A stretch of 64,000 bases of DNA. Source: Capnocytophaga leadbetteri (GTDB lineage: Bacteria > Bacteroidota > Bacteroidia > Flavobacteriales > Flavobacteriaceae). Of the stretch, positions 49,997-64,000 are shown one piece after another. The position numbers and the translations under genes are program-made. Position 1 is the stretch's first letter; the number at the start of each line of letters is the position of its first letter. The notes below the pieces were generated by a model that searched no databases, was not told the DNA's origin, and saw only the letters and a list, made by a program, of their open reading frames with translations. Location: the NCBI RefSeq assembly GCF_003054025.1, contig NZ_QBKG01000004.1, positions 120,391-184,390 of the forward strand. Reading direction: 5' to 3'.

Positions 49997-50994
49997 TGAC
50001 GGAAGGTAATTTTACAGATTACGTAAAGATATACGCGGCATCGGGCAACGGGGGAGCAGGCTCTATGCACCTGCACCGCGAGAAGTTCGTACCCAAAGGC
50101 GGTCCTGATGGAGGCGATGGGGGTCGTGGGGGGCATATTATCCTAAAGGGTAATAAGCACCTATGGACGCTCATACACTTCAAATTTCAGAAGCACTTTC
50201 GCGCTGAACACGGTGAGGCAGGAGGGGCTAACCGCAGTTTCGGGGCTGATGGCAAGGATATTTACTTAGAAGTGCCGCTGGGCACCATCGTAAAAGATGC
50301 AGAGACAGAAGAAGTCCTTTTTGAAATCACCGAAGATGGGCAAGAGGTTATCGCTCTACGCGGCGGCAAAGGAGGCTTAGGCAACTGGCATTTTCGGACA
50401 GCTACTAACCAGACGCCACGCTACGCACAACCGGGGTTACCGGGGGAGGAGCGCGAGCTGTTGTTAGAGCTGAAAGTGCTTGCCGATGTAGGATTGGTAG
50501 GCTTCCCTAATGCAGGTAAATCGACCCTACTATCAGTTATCACTTCTGCTAAGCCTAAAATTGGCGATTATCCTTTTACTACCCTCAAACCTAACTTGGG
50601 CATTGTAGAGAACCGTGACTTTCAATCGTTTGTAATGGCTGATATTCCTGGTATTATAGAAGGGGCAGCTGAAGGGAAAGGATTAGGGCATTTCTTTTTG
50701 AGACATATTGAGCGCAACTCGCTATTGCTATTTCTCATTCCCGCAGACGCTAATGATATAGTGGCAGAGTATGAGATACTGCTCAATGAGCTCAAGAAGT
50801 ACAATCCTGAACTTTTGGACAAACAGCGGTTGGTGGCAATCTCTAAATCGGATATGCTTGATGAGGAACTGACCGCTGCTATAGATAAGGAATTGGCTGC
50901 TAAGCTGAAAGTGCCTTATCTGTTTATTTCGTCAGTTTCGGGCAAAGGCATACAAAAACTAAAAGATGAGCTAATGAAGCGATTAGACAATTAG
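49996..50994 (+). CDS. obg: GTPase Obg/CgtA
   Basis: The 332-residue protein has the Gly-rich Obg domain ([18 protein letters not shown] near residue 31-48, [26 protein letters not shown]) and then the G domain: G1 GFPNAGKST (169-177), the G2/G3 segment with [16 protein letters not shown], and G4 ISKSD. It is an essential GTPase of large ribosomal subunit assembly and stress control. No long C-terminal extra domain is present, as usual in Bacteroidota. Its start overlaps the adk stop by one base, so it is in the same operon. Confidence 0.97.
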   Translation: MTEGNFTDYVKIYAASGNGGAGSMHLHREKFVPKGGPDGGDGGRGGHIILKGNKHLWTLIHFKFQKHFRAEHGEAGGANRSFGADGKDIYLEVPLGTIVKDAETEEVLFEITEDGQEVIALRGGKGGLGNWHFRTATNQTPRYAQPGLPGEERELLLELKVLADVGLVGFPNAGKSTLLSVITSAKPKIGDYPFTTLKPNLGIVENRDFQSFVMADIPGIIEGAAEGKGLGHFFLRHIERNSLLLFLIPADANDIVAEYEILLNELKKYNPELLDKQRLVAISKSDMLDEELTAAIDKELAAKLKVPYLFISSVSGKGIQKLKDELMKRLDN

Positions 50995-51014
50995 GAAATT
51001 AGCAAATTAAAAAT

Positions 51015-53228
51015 ATGAACAAGATACTTACACTTTGTGCATTATTCCCTTTGGTGGCAGTAGCACAGCCGTCTGACATTATCGGGGTATACAAATCAAA
51101 AGAAGCGCGACAGTTTCAGCTTCGCATCAATGCTGATAATACGGTAGATGCGCTGATGGCTACGGGTACTTATACCGCAAAAGATAAGAATATTAGTTTG
51201 CAGTTTGGTACCGGTAATAGCTTTAGGGTAGTGAAAACGCAAGGTACAACAGACCAGCTGACCCTTACGTTTAAAGAGGCTGATATAAATATGTTCGACC
51301 CTCGTTTCTTGTATATAGGCTATGAAAACAGCAAAGGAGAAATCGTGTACGAAAGCGCGTATAATAAACTGCAAGGGCAAGATGATTACACTATAGAAAT
51401 ACCGCGCACGGATAATCTTTACCTTGTGAATGCTTATGGTGTAGCTATTACAGGCGATAAAAAGACAGCTGTAATTATTGAAGAATATTTTATTGGTAAA
51501 AATACTAGCGGAGTAGAAATTACTTTTGATACAGAAAATTCGGTTAGAAATGAGTTGCAAGCAACCTATAACCCTGAAAAGCAAACGCTTACACTTAATG
51601 ATAAATCACTCTCGTCTAATCCTATAGTATTTAGTAAAGTGTTGGCTAATGATGCGCAGGCATTGCAACCTGTAGCTACCGAAAAGGTAAAGCAGTGGAA
51701 GCATCTTATCGCTTTTGACGAAGAGAAAGATATACCTGAATTTAACCCAGAGAAGAAAGCCCTTAGTACCTTAAAACAGGCTAATAGCCTTAGTGCAGCC
51801 CTTGCAGCTGCTAAGAAAAATAATCGATTGGTAGCGCTGCTTTATCAGCCTAACAACAAGAATGCTACTAAGGAATTTAAAGAGCTATTTGAATGGTATG
51901 AGCAGAACGGGGAGACAGTGCTGACAGACCCTTACCTCTTTGAACTTTACTTAGCGACGGCTAAAGAGCTGAAAAGTCTGAAAGCTAAAGGGCTCACTAA
52001 CGAAGACCAGCTTATCATTCTGACCTCTGAAGGAGAGGTGATTTACCACGAACCGGCTACCATCGCACAAGTATTAGCTGATGAAACATTGGAGTATAAC
52101 CATACCGGTCTGTTGCGCACAGCTGCTAAAGCAAGTTTAGCCGATAGAGTACTCAGCAATCCTAAAGCGCCGCTGAAAGAGGTTGTAAAGGTCTTAATAG
52201 CGCTCTCTAACTACACTCAAGACCCTGATGTGCAATTACTCTTAGCCGCACGCCCTAAAACTGGCGATGCAGAAACCGATGAAGATAAACAGGCTACGAT
52301 AGACTACCAATTAGAAAACCTTATCACTTACTATAAAAAACCTGAAAACTTATATCGTTTGCAGCTTACTCCAGAGCAGCTTATCGCCCAATGGAAGCGA
52401 GTAGTCGCTGCACATAAGGCAGACGCTAAGCTCGATACTGATTTCGCGCTATTGGCATCGCTTAATGTAGAGATAAATGATAATTTTTTCACTAAAACTT
52501 TCTACTTAAATTATGAGCCTACTATAGCTGACCTTGAAGCAGGTGCTTACCTCTTAAGGTTTTTCAAAGAGATAAAAGCTCATAATGATGCCCTTAAAGA
52601 TATTGGTGATTATACCTATATACAGCGCATTGATAAGGGGTACATAGCTTTTAATACGGCTGCGGTAGAACGTACCCTAAAGGCTTGCTACGACCTCGAC
52701 AAGGCTACCCTGCCAGAGGTGAAAAAAGCCTATGCTGAAGGGATTAAAAATGGTGCTCTTTCGTCTTTAGATTATATCGACTTTCTTTATAATCAGGATT
52801 TGACCACGGATGCCGCTATGGCTTTTGATACTTATTTCAAAAACCTAATGGCTACGGACTCTAACCTAATAGCTGCTCTCGACAACGATTTCACCAATAA
52901 TAATCCAGAGAATAGTTGGCGTTATTATAAGATGCTCTTTGCCAATCGCGCTAATAATATAGCGTGGAAGGTGTATGAAGACCAGCCTAATAATAAAGCC
53001 CTTATGGCAGAGGCTTATCGATGGGCAAAGGCAGCTGTGCAGTTAGAGCCTAAGAGTCCTTATTACCTTGATACCCTTGCTCACTTGATGTTTGCTCACG
53101 GCGATAAGAAAGAGGCTGTTGCTACTGAAGAGAAGGCGGTAAGTCTGCTGAGCCAAGATGAAGATGGCAATGCTGAGCAGAAAGAGGAGATAAAGAAGAA
53201 TCTTATAAAGATGAAGCAAGGGCTTTAG
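51015..53228 (+). CDS. Large secreted protein, thioredoxin-like and helical repeats, unknown function
   Basis: The 737-residue protein has a signal peptide (MNKILTLCALFPLVAVAQ). Residues about 20-110 form a beta-rich part (DIIGVYKSKEARQFQLRIN..), residues about 260-370 look like a thioredoxin fold (NRLVALLYQPNN..DQLIILTSEGEVIYHE) but no Cys-x-x-Cys is present, and the rest is helical with a final TPR pair (AYRWAKAAVQLEPKSPYYLDTLAHLMFAHGDKKEAV). I do not know a family name. It should be periplasmic or at the surface. It follows obg by 20 bp, so the start of the unit may be shared, with the AATTAGCAAATT repeat in the gap. Confidence 0.7.
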   Translation: MNKILTLCALFPLVAVAQPSDIIGVYKSKEARQFQLRINADNTVDALMATGTYTAKDKNISLQFGTGNSFRVVKTQGTTDQLTLTFKEADINMFDPRFLYIGYENSKGEIVYESAYNKLQGQDDYTIEIPRTDNLYLVNAYGVAITGDKKTAVIIEEYFIGKNTSGVEITFDTENSVRNELQATYNPEKQTLTLNDKSLSSNPIVFSKVLANDAQALQPVATEKVKQWKHLIAFDEEKDIPEFNPEKKALSTLKQANSLSAALAAAKKNNRLVALLYQPNNKNATKEFKELFEWYEQNGETVLTDPYLFELYLATAKELKSLKAKGLTNEDQLIILTSEGEVIYHEPATIAQVLADETLEYNHTGLLRTAAKASLADRVLSNPKAPLKEVVKVLIALSNYTQDPDVQLLLAARPKTGDAETDEDKQATIDYQLENLITYYKKPENLYRLQLTPEQLIAQWKRVVAAHKADAKLDTDFALLASLNVEINDNFFTKTFYLNYEPTIADLEAGAYLLRFFKEIKAHNDALKDIGDYTYIQRIDKGYIAFNTAAVERTLKACYDLDKATLPEVKKAYAEGIKNGALSSLDYIDFLYNQDLTTDAAMAFDTYFKNLMATDSNLIAALDNDFTNNNPENSWRYYKMLFANRANNIAWKVYEDQPNNKALMAEAYRWAKAAVQLEPKSPYYLDTLAHLMFAHGDKKEAVATEEKAVSLLSQDEDGNAEQKEEIKKNLIKMKQGL

Positions 53229-53273
53229 TTGCTCGTGCTTAAAAACGACAAACAAATACCAACACATATAAAA

Positions 53274-54296
53274 ATGAAAAAGATAGTAGTAACGGGTGGG
53301 TTGGGCTTTATAGGCTCGCACACCGTAGTAGAATTGCAAAATGCAGGTTTTGAGGTGGTTATCATCGACAACCTATCTAATGCACAAGAGAGTGTATTAG
53401 AGCACATCACTAAAATAACAGGTAAAAAACCGCTGTTTGAGAAGTTTGACCTCAGAGATAAGGCAGATGTACAAGATTTCTTCCGTCGCCATACTGATGT
53501 AGAGGGGCTTATACACTTTGCAGCCTCTAAAGCTGTGGGCGAGAGCGTAGAAAAACCTTTGCTTTATTACAACAACAACCTCACCAGCCTTATTTATCTG
53601 TTAGAGGAGCTCAGCAAGCTGAAAAAAGCACACTTTATTTTTAGTTCGTCTTGTACCGTATATGGGCAAGCTGATAAGTTGCCTATCACCGAAGATGCTC
53701 CTGTGAAAAAAGCAGAGTCGCCTTATGGCAATACTAAGCAGATTTCAGAAGAGATTATTAGCGACACCTGCCGCGTAACGCCTCAGCTAAACGCTATTGC
53801 TTTGCGTTATTTCAACCCCATAGGGGCGCACCCTTCAGCCGAGATAGGTGAGTTGCCTTTGGGTGTACCTCAGAACTTAGTGCCTTATATTACCCAGACA
53901 GCTATTGGCTTGCGCGAAAAACTATCGGTATTTGGTAATGATTATCCAACCCCTGACGGCACTTGTATTCGCGACTATATACACGTAGTTGATTTGGCAA
54001 AAGCACACGTTATTGCGCTACAACGCCTCTTAAACGATAAGAATGCTGAGAATTACGAGGTATTCAACATCGGTACAGGCAAAGGCAGCAGCGTGTTAGA
54101 GGTAATACAAAGTTTTGAGCGCGTGTCAGGCAAAAAGCTAAACTACCAAATAGTAGCACGCCGCGCTGGTGATATTACAGCTGCTTATGCTAATACTGAT
54201 AGAGCAAACCACGTATTAGGTTGGGAAGCTAAATCAACCTTAGACGATGCAATGCTTTCCGCTTGGAAATGGGAACAAAAAGTTAGAAGCAAATAG
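53274..54296 (+). CDS. galE: UDP-glucose 4-epimerase
   Basis: The 340-residue SDR enzyme has the NAD-binding VTGGLGFIGS (6-15), the IIDNLSNA strand end, the catalytic Ser/Thr near 124-128 (FSSSCTVYG), Tyr151 and Lys155 in PYGNTK, and substrate-binding NPIGAHPS. It interconverts UDP-glucose and UDP-galactose in the cytoplasm, giving sugars for the surface-glycan genes and for galactose use with the GH2 enzyme in the window. ATG 53274 starts at the Rossmann strand; a 15-codon extension upstream is unlikely. A terminator follows. Confidence 0.95.
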   Translation: MKKIVVTGGLGFIGSHTVVELQNAGFEVVIIDNLSNAQESVLEHITKITGKKPLFEKFDLRDKADVQDFFRRHTDVEGLIHFAASKAVGESVEKPLLYYNNNLTSLIYLLEELSKLKKAHFIFSSSCTVYGQADKLPITEDAPVKKAESPYGNTKQISEEIISDTCRVTPQLNAIALRYFNPIGAHPSAEIGELPLGVPQNLVPYITQTAIGLREKLSVFGNDYPTPDGTCIRDYIHVVDLAKAHVIALQRLLNDKNAENYEVFNIGTGKGSSVLEVIQSFERVSGKKLNYQIVARRAGDITAAYANTDRANHVLGWEAKSTLDDAMLSAWKWEQKVRSK

Positions 54297-54311
54297 TCTT
54301 AAACGATTAAT

Positions 54312-54353
54312 AAAAAACTGCCTGAGAGCTGAAACCTCTTAGGCAGTTTTTTT
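54312..54353 (+). terminator. Terminator of galE
   Basis: AAAACTGCCT (54314-54323) pairs with AGGCAGTTTT (54341-54350), extended by AGAG/CTCT, followed by a T-run. Confidence 0.9.
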
Positions 54354-54385
54354 ATTGCCAAATTAATCATTCACAATTAAATTAT

Positions 54386-54393
54386 TACCTTTG
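54386..54393 (+). promoter_or_regulatory. -7 box (TACCTTTG) of the FAD oxidoreductase gene
   Basis: TACCTTTG lies 19 bp before ATG 54412, with AATTAATCATTCAC in the -33 region. It decides the start: the TTG at 54391 lies inside the box. Confidence 0.65.
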
Positions 54394-54411
54394 CACTCAA
54401 AAAGAAAGAAG

Positions 54412-55470
54412 ATGTTTGATTTTATAATTGTAGGGGCAGGATTGGCAGGCGTTAGCTTTGCTCATTTGCTTGAGCAGCACGGCAAAAGCTTCTGCCTACT
54501 ATCCGACCGCTCTCAGGTAGCGAGCTTAATAGCTGGAGGGGTCTATAATCCGGTAGTGTTAAAGCGTTTTACCCCTATTTGGAAAGCTGAAGAGATTATG
54601 GCGTGCGCCAATCGTTTTTATGACAATATAGAGGCTACAATGGGGCAACCTTTGCGCATTAGTCTGCCGGTACTGCGCAAGTTTGCTTCTGTAGAAGAGC
54701 AAAATAATTGGTTTGCTGCTTCCGATACGCCTATACTCCAACACTACCTGAGCACTACCTTACGCACTACCCCTTCTGAGGCGTTGCCTGCTCCTTATTT
54801 ATTAGGTGAGGTACTACATACGGGGCGTTTAGATATAGAGCGCTATATACAGCTCAGTCTGCGCTCTTGGCAAGAGGCGGGGGTATATCACTTTCATTCT
54901 TTCGACTATTCAGCTCTCGATATACAGCCTGACTTCGTGGCTTATCAAGGAGTGACCGCTCAGCATATTGTCTTCTGCGAGGGCTGTGGTATTAGCAAAA
55001 ATCCGTATTTTAACTCTTTGCCTATGCGCCCCTGCAAAGGTGAGAGCCTTACTATCAAAGCCCCCGACCTACAGCTACAGGCTATCTTCAAAAGCGACGG
55101 GTCTATCATCAGTATGGGGGGCGATATTTACCGCATAGGAGCTACTTACGACCCCGAAGACCTTACTGACACTATTACCGAGGCAGGACGTGCAGAACTG
55201 CTCGAAAAACTGCATAAAATGACGAGTTGTCCTTATGAAATCATATCGCACCAAGCGGCTATACGCCCTACAGTAGGCGATAGACGCCCTTTGGTGGGGG
55301 CACACCCACTTTATCCGCACTTATGGGTATTAAATGGCTTGGGCACACGCGGCGTGCTCAATGCGCCTCTGTGTGCCCAAGTATTATATAAAGCGGTATT
55401 TGAAGGGGAGGAAATACCGTCAGAAATGAATGTCAATCGCTTTAACAAACGGTTGCGCCGCAAGGGCTAA
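54412..55470 (+). CDS. FAD-dependent oxidoreductase (DAO family)
   Basis: The 352-residue protein opens with the FAD-binding Rossmann strand and loop FDFIIVGAGLAGVSFAHLLEQ, then GGVYNPVV, and ends with RPTVGDRRPLVGAHP and LWVLNGLGTRGVLNAP, which is the DAO fold (D-amino acid oxidase, MnmC2-like). The late G-x-G-T-R-G motif is typical of the Bacteroidota group related to the MnmC oxidase domain. The substrate is unknown. No signal peptide is present. It converges with the symporter gene, with 4 bp overlap of 3' ends. Confidence 0.85.
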   Translation: MFDFIIVGAGLAGVSFAHLLEQHGKSFCLLSDRSQVASLIAGGVYNPVVLKRFTPIWKAEEIMACANRFYDNIEATMGQPLRISLPVLRKFASVEEQNNWFAASDTPILQHYLSTTLRTTPSEALPAPYLLGEVLHTGRLDIERYIQLSLRSWQEAGVYHFHSFDYSALDIQPDFVAYQGVTAQHIVFCEGCGISKNPYFNSLPMRPCKGESLTIKAPDLQLQAIFKSDGSIISMGGDIYRIGATYDPEDLTDTITEAGRAELLEKLHKMTSCPYEIISHQAAIRPTVGDRRPLVGAHPLYPHLWVLNGLGTRGVLNAPLCAQVLYKAVFEGEEIPSEMNVNRFNKRLRRKG

Positions 55471-56644
55471 TCTTCGTCAGCTGTTTGCGGTCTTTTAGCT
55501 ATCTTATCTACTATCAGAGCTACAGCCCCGTCACCTGTTACGTTGCAAGCGGTGCCAAAGCTATCCATAGCTATATATAGAGCTACCATTAGCGCCTGTT
55601 GGTTCTCGTCGAAGCCTAACATAGAGTGTAGTACGCCCAATGCCGCCATAATAGCACCCCCAGGTACCCCAGGTGCGGCTACCATAATAATACCGAGCAT
55701 CATTATAAAGCCCGCAAACATACTAAAATCGTACGGAGTGCCTTGCAGCATCATTAGCGCAAGAGCACAAGCGGTTATTTTCATTGTGCTACCCGATAGG
55801 TGAATAGTAGCGCAGAGCGGAATAACAAAGCCCGCAATGCGTTGCGATATGCCTAATTTAAGCGACTGGCGCAAGGTAACCGGTATAGTAGCTGCCGACG
55901 ATTGCGTACCCAATGCCGTAGCGTAAGCAGGTAGCATAGTGCCTAATGATTTAATCGGATTTTTACCAGAAATAAGCCCTGCGAAAATGTATTGCAATAG
56001 CAGCAGCACTATGTGCATAATAAAGAGGATAATAATCAGCTTAAAGAACACTACCATTACTGAAGCTACTTGTCCGCTAAAAGTTATTTCCGCAAAAATC
56101 GTCATAATATAGTAGGGTAGTACGGGTATGATAGCTTTAGTAATAAGCCACTTCACTATATCGCCAAATTCTTTAACTACATTAGTAAGTACGGGAGCTT
56201 CGCGTACTGAGAGTCCAATTCCTACGATAAAAGAGAGTAAGAGTGCCGTCATTACATCAAAGATAGGCGGCATATCGATTGTAAAATAGGGGGGAGTGAC
56301 CGGCTGTGGTCTTCCAAAGTGCCTATTTGTTCGTTTTCTAATAGAGAGCTGAAGAAAGAATCTCCTACGAAATAAGTAGAGAACCCCGAAAAGAGGGTAA
56401 ACCCATAGGCAATCACTACTGTGATGGCGAGTAGTTTACCAGCATTCTTTTCTAAATCGCCAATAGAGGGCATAATAAGCCCTATCATAATCAGCGGAAT
56501 AGAGAAGTTCAGAAAGTTTGCAAATAATGATTTAAAAGTAATGAGAATGCGATATAGCCAATCAGGCGCATAGTTGCCTAATAATATACCCAATGCGATA
56601 CCGCAAAACACTTTAAATAATAAACTGTTAAAGATTTTTTCCAT
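55467..56644 (-). pseudogene. Dicarboxylate/amino acid:cation symporter (DAACS), frameshifted
   Basis: Two overlapping minus-strand frames code one symporter: 56252-56644 has the N-terminal membrane segments (FKVFCGIALGILLGNYAPDW), and 55467-56273 the rest, including ATALGTQSSAATIPVTL (the serine-rich signature), GSTMKIT and DSFGTACNVTGDGA. The frames join at six C (plus-strand G run 56289-56294): one more C would give LPPYFTIDMPP and a continuous protein of about 392 residues. So the gene is broken, phase-variable or holds a sequence error. A promoter is at 56677-56708. Confidence 0.85.
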
Positions 56645-56676
56645 TTGTATTTTTATTTTTAGCTATAAGTTCGAGG

Positions 56677-56708
56677 CAAAAGTAACAATTAATTGCTAAA
56701 TTAGCAAA
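56677..56708 (-). promoter_or_regulatory. Promoter of the symporter gene
   Basis: Minus-strand TACTTTTG (56677-56684) and TTTG (56705-56708), 20-bp spacer; the -33 box is in an AATTAGCAAATTAG repeat. Confidence 0.6.
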
Positions 56709-56722
56709 TTAGTCACTAAAAA

Positions 56723-56787
56723 TTAGTCGTTAGCCGTTAGAAGGGTGTCGCTTACTTAACGACTCATTTCTAACGGCTAACGACTAA
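56723..56787 (-). terminator. Perfect 20-bp stem after the beta-galactosidase gene
   Basis: Positions 56723-56742 and 56768-56787 are perfectly complementary (TTAGTCGTTAGCC.. and ..GGCTAACGACTAA). It lies just after the GH2 stop on the minus strand and before the symporter promoter. Confidence 0.7.
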
Positions 56788-56805
56788 CTACTTAGCGACT
56801 AATCT

Positions 56806-60642
<3,837 letters not shown>

Positions 60643-60696
60643 CTAATTTATCTTAGGTATCAGGTTATAAGGCAAATTGCCTCTTCAATTTTCTCG

Positions 60697-60727
60697 CAAA
60701 GGTAAGAATTATTACCAAATTAGCAAA
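60697..60727 (-). promoter_or_regulatory. Promoter of the beta-galactosidase gene
   Basis: Minus-strand TACCTTTG (60697-60704) and TTTG (60724-60727), 19-bp spacer. Confidence 0.6.
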
Positions 60728-60743
60728 TATCATTCTCAAAAAA

Positions 60744-60798
60744 TAACCATTAGTCGCCAGAGGTATCAGCTTCAGCTGTCCTCTGACGACTAATGGTT
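60744..60798 (-). terminator. Terminator of the atpD-atpC operon
   Basis: AACCATTAGTCG-CAGAGG and CCTCTG-CGACTAATGGTT pair over about 18 bp with one mismatch. It follows the atpC stop. Confidence 0.7.
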
Positions 60799-60819
60799 TT
60801 AGGTACTAACTACAAATCC

Positions 60820-61056
60820 TTACTCTACAAGTATTACGGCCTTGTTGTTATTAAACTCTATAGTACCGCCAGTGATAGCGATAGACTTCAGTTCTTTTTT
60901 ACCTTCGTATAGTTTTATTTCGCCCGAAGTAAGTATAGAGATAATAGGGGCGTGGTGGTCTAACAGCTGAAAGGGCGCTTTTGCCCCTGGCACTGTCACC
61001 CCTGTTACCTCTCCTTTAAAAAGCAATGCTTCTGGCGTTAAAATTTCTACTGTCAT
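60820..61056 (-). CDS. atpC: F1 ATP synthase epsilon subunit
   Basis: The 78 residues form only the N-terminal beta-sandwich of the epsilon subunit: VEILTPEALLFKGEVTGVTVPGA and FQLLDHHAPIISILTSGEIKLY. The C-terminal helical hairpin that inhibits the enzyme in many bacteria is absent, as is common in Bacteroidota. It couples the beta/gamma part of F1 to the proton or sodium ring at the inner membrane. It lies 55 bp downstream of atpD. The other ATP synthase genes are elsewhere. Confidence 0.93.
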   Translation of the reverse strand: MTVEILTPEALLFKGEVTGVTVPGAKAPFQLLDHHAPIISILTSGEIKLYEGKKELKSIAITGGTIEFNNNKAVILVE

Positions 61057-61111
61057 AAAATCTTTTTTTTATATATCAACCTGCTAATCGGCAAATCGTC
61101 AAATTGACAAA

Positions 61112-62623
<1,512 letters not shown>

Positions 62624-62683
62624 TTAGTGTTTAGGTGTTAGTTGTTAGGTTTGCTATGTTAAAACCCAAACCTAATTACCGCG

Positions 62684-62714
62684 CAAATGTAGGGACTTTT
62701 TTTGAAAAAGCAAA
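62684..62714 (-). promoter_or_regulatory. Promoter of atpD-atpC
   Basis: Minus-strand TACATTTG (62684-62691) and TTTG (62711-62714), 19-bp spacer. Confidence 0.65.
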
Positions 62715-62759
62715 ATTTAATTTTAAAAATGCAATTATTAGAGGGACGTGCACTTTTTT

Positions 62760-63350
62760 TTATTCGTCTTCGTCGTCGTAGTCTTCGTCTTCATAGCGCT
62801 CTATAAACACATCGCTTACCTCGTTGAATTTATCAGTAAATTTTTGTATGAAAGCATTGTTTTTCTTAAGTTGAGCTTGCTCTTCAGGAGTACCTCTTAA
62901 ACCTTTTAGACGCATTTGGATAAGAGTTTTGTAACCATCTTTCATCAGAGCATCGTAATTATCGAAGAATTTGATGGCTGCATCAAGTAATAAAGTATCA
63001 CCTTTGTAAGCACCGAGTTTGTGCACTTCTTCTTTGAAAGCTACAATATCTTCAATCCACTGCAAACGCACTTCTTCAGCACGATTGAAGTCATTATCAT
63101 CCATAGCGTCATTCATTTCATCCATTTCATCTAAACAACCATTGGTAATACACACAATTTCATTGTTGTATTCTACGGCATTGTCGTACTCGCCTTTAGC
63201 ATAGTACACACCTTCATCAGGTTGCCAACCTCTTTTTTCGTTGCCACCCATAGCAGCATCTATTTGTTGTTGCATTTGCTCCATTTGCTTTTGCATATCT
63301 TCAGCAGATCCTCCCATCATATTCTGAAGATTCTTTAGAAAATTCATCAT
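62760..63350 (-). CDS. Acidic helical protein of unknown function
   Basis: The 196-residue protein is soluble and mostly helical. It starts with a Met/Gln-rich segment (EDMQKQMEQMQQQIDAAMGG), has a YYAKGEYDNAVEYNNEIV stretch, many Asp and Glu in the middle, and a final tail of Asp, Glu and Tyr. It resembles the LIC11966-type or DUF-class helical proteins of Bacteroidota, but I cannot name a family with confidence. There is no signal peptide. A minus-strand -7 box (TACATTTG, 63385-63392) lies 35 bp upstream. Confidence 0.6.
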   Translation of the reverse strand: MMNFLKNLQNMMGGSAEDMQKQMEQMQQQIDAAMGGNEKRGWQPDEGVYYAKGEYDNAVEYNNEIVCITNGCLDEMDEMNDAMDDNDFNRAEEVRLQWIEDIVAFKEEVHKLGAYKGDTLLLDAAIKFFDNYDALMKDGYKTLIQMRLKGLRGTPEEQAQLKKNNAFIQKFTDKFNEVSDVFIERYEDEDYDDEDE

Positions 63351-63635
63351 AGTTTAGTTATTTTAATATGTTTTTAATAGAGTGCAAATGTAATACAAAT
63401 CCCATAAAAGACTATTCTGCCTTTTAAACATTAACAAATTTTTAACACATAACTCTTACAGTTTGTGTAGAAATTTTGAAGAAAGTTAGGCTGCAAGTTG
63501 GTAGCTTAAGCCTTGCACGGATAGCACAGAAAACACAAGTGTGGCGGGAGAGGTGAGTAGGTAAAACAGAATATTTTTCTAGTTTCGGCAGAAGCATTAG
63601 ATATTTAATCTTCGGTAATTGTTTGACTATCCTTC

Positions 63636-63671
63636 GGTCTTCCTATATCGTTTGTATATCGTTTGTATAGG
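63636..63671. repeat. 11-bp repeat TATATCGTTTG (two units) with related flanks
   Basis: TATATCGTTTG stands twice in direct tandem and is flanked by ATCCTTCGGTCTTCC, which carries the core of the 6208-6251 array on the other strand. In the 533-bp gap 63351-63883 there is otherwise only the tandem promoter pair. Confidence 0.7.
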
Positions 63672-63770
63672 GTAAATAAGGAAAGAAATTTTTTCTGGAT
63701 TTTCACGGAATGAAATGAATCTGCTACAGTAAGGAGAGATTTTTAGATTGCGCATCGCCAAATTATTTAC

Positions 63771-63824
63771 TATCTTTGCTCCCAAATACTATTTTTGAGG
63801 TGTCTAAATAATTTCATATATTTG
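63771..63824 (+). promoter_or_regulatory. Two tandem promoters before the terminal lipoprotein gene
   Basis: TATCTTTG (63771-63778) has an ATTG at about -33, and TATATTTG (63817-63824) has TTTG at 63794-63797 (19-bp spacer). Both read toward the ATG at 63884. Confidence 0.55.
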
Positions 63825-63883
63825 CACTCTGAAAAAAATATCTAATCCACGAAGGATTTTCGTATGAATTTAAATTATAACTT

Positions 63884-64000
63884 ATGAAAAAAATATATTT
63901 ATTAACTATAATTATTTTAACATTTTTAAATTGTAAAGAAAGAATAAAAATGGAAAAAATAGCAAATTTATATAAAGAAGTTAAATATCATGAGCAAGCT
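63884..64000 (+). CDS. Lipoprotein, N-terminal part (runs off the window)
   Basis: The first 39 residues are visible: a lipoprotein signal (LLTIIILTFLNC, lipidated Cys17) followed by KERIKMEKIANLYKEVKYHEQA. The Lys-Glu after Cys partly fits the export signal of surface lipoproteins. The rest lies beyond the edge, so no function can be given. Two tandem promoters stand upstream. Confidence 0.7.
   Translation, partial: MKKIYLLTIIILTFLNCKERIKMEKIANLYKEVKYHEQA

Overview
The window looks like chromosomal DNA of a member of the Bacteroidota, most likely class Flavobacteriia and possibly Capnocytophaga or a close relative. The evidence is: repeated promoters of the Bacteroidota type (TTTG, about 19-20 bp, TAnnTTTG, usually TACCTTTG); two SusC/SusD pairs; the gliding-associated protein GldE downstream of ssb; phylum-typical families (DUF2723, DUF3078, DUF4301, DUF4837); a GDE-glycogen synthase-GH57 glycogen operon; and an Hpt-Adk fusion. 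The genus is an inference. I saw no rRNA, tRNA, insertion sequence, prophage or CRISPR array.

Layout. 1-6079: end of a DUF2723 membrane protein, then a surface-polysaccharide block (GT2, a second glycosyltransferase-like protein, an O-antigen-ligase-like protein, a GT14 enzyme). 6319-11722: GH65 phosphorylase, DUF4301 protein, a secreted YD-like protein and a YafQ-type toxin-antitoxin pair. 11976-16084, minus strand: trmN6, mutS, aqpZ. 16214-24220, minus strand: glycogen operon in the order glgB, two unknown genes, debranching enzyme, glycogen synthase, GH57, small unknown gene. 24460-33977, minus strand: DUF3078, sufT-like and sufE, glutaminase, gldE, ssb, mutY, ybjQ-like, tatA, DUF559, DUF4837 lipoprotein and aspA. 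34245-35745: a divergent S24 repressor/small-protein switch and a short transcription unit for a very basic peptide. 36180-46492: two tandem SusC/SusD pairs. 46880-54296: four-helix-bundle protein, a probable GH16 tail relic, a triple-motif lipoprotein, a ParE-type toxin-antitoxin pair, hpt-adk, obg, a secreted protein and galE. 54412-62620: FAD oxidoreductase, frameshifted dicarboxylate symporter, secreted GH2 beta-galactosidase, and atpC/atpD. 62760-64000: a small acidic protein and the start of a lipoprotein gene.

Metabolically the window centres on glycans: uptake (SusC/D), cleavage (GH2 and a GH16 remnant), alpha-glucan storage and turnover (GlgB, GDE, synthase, GH57, GH65), and UDP-sugar supply (GalE) for surface polysaccharide synthesis.

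The most unusual content is between and at the edges of genes. An 8-bp repeat family (CAAATYGA-like) runs into the coding ends of tatA, mutY, S24 and probably GH65. There are 9-bp and 11-bp minisatellites at several loci. A 63-bp hairpin array lies between a promoter and the DUF559 gene. A nearly identical promoter-plus-N-terminus module is shared by the two susC genes. The S24 switch has a palindromic operator inside the opposing promoter.
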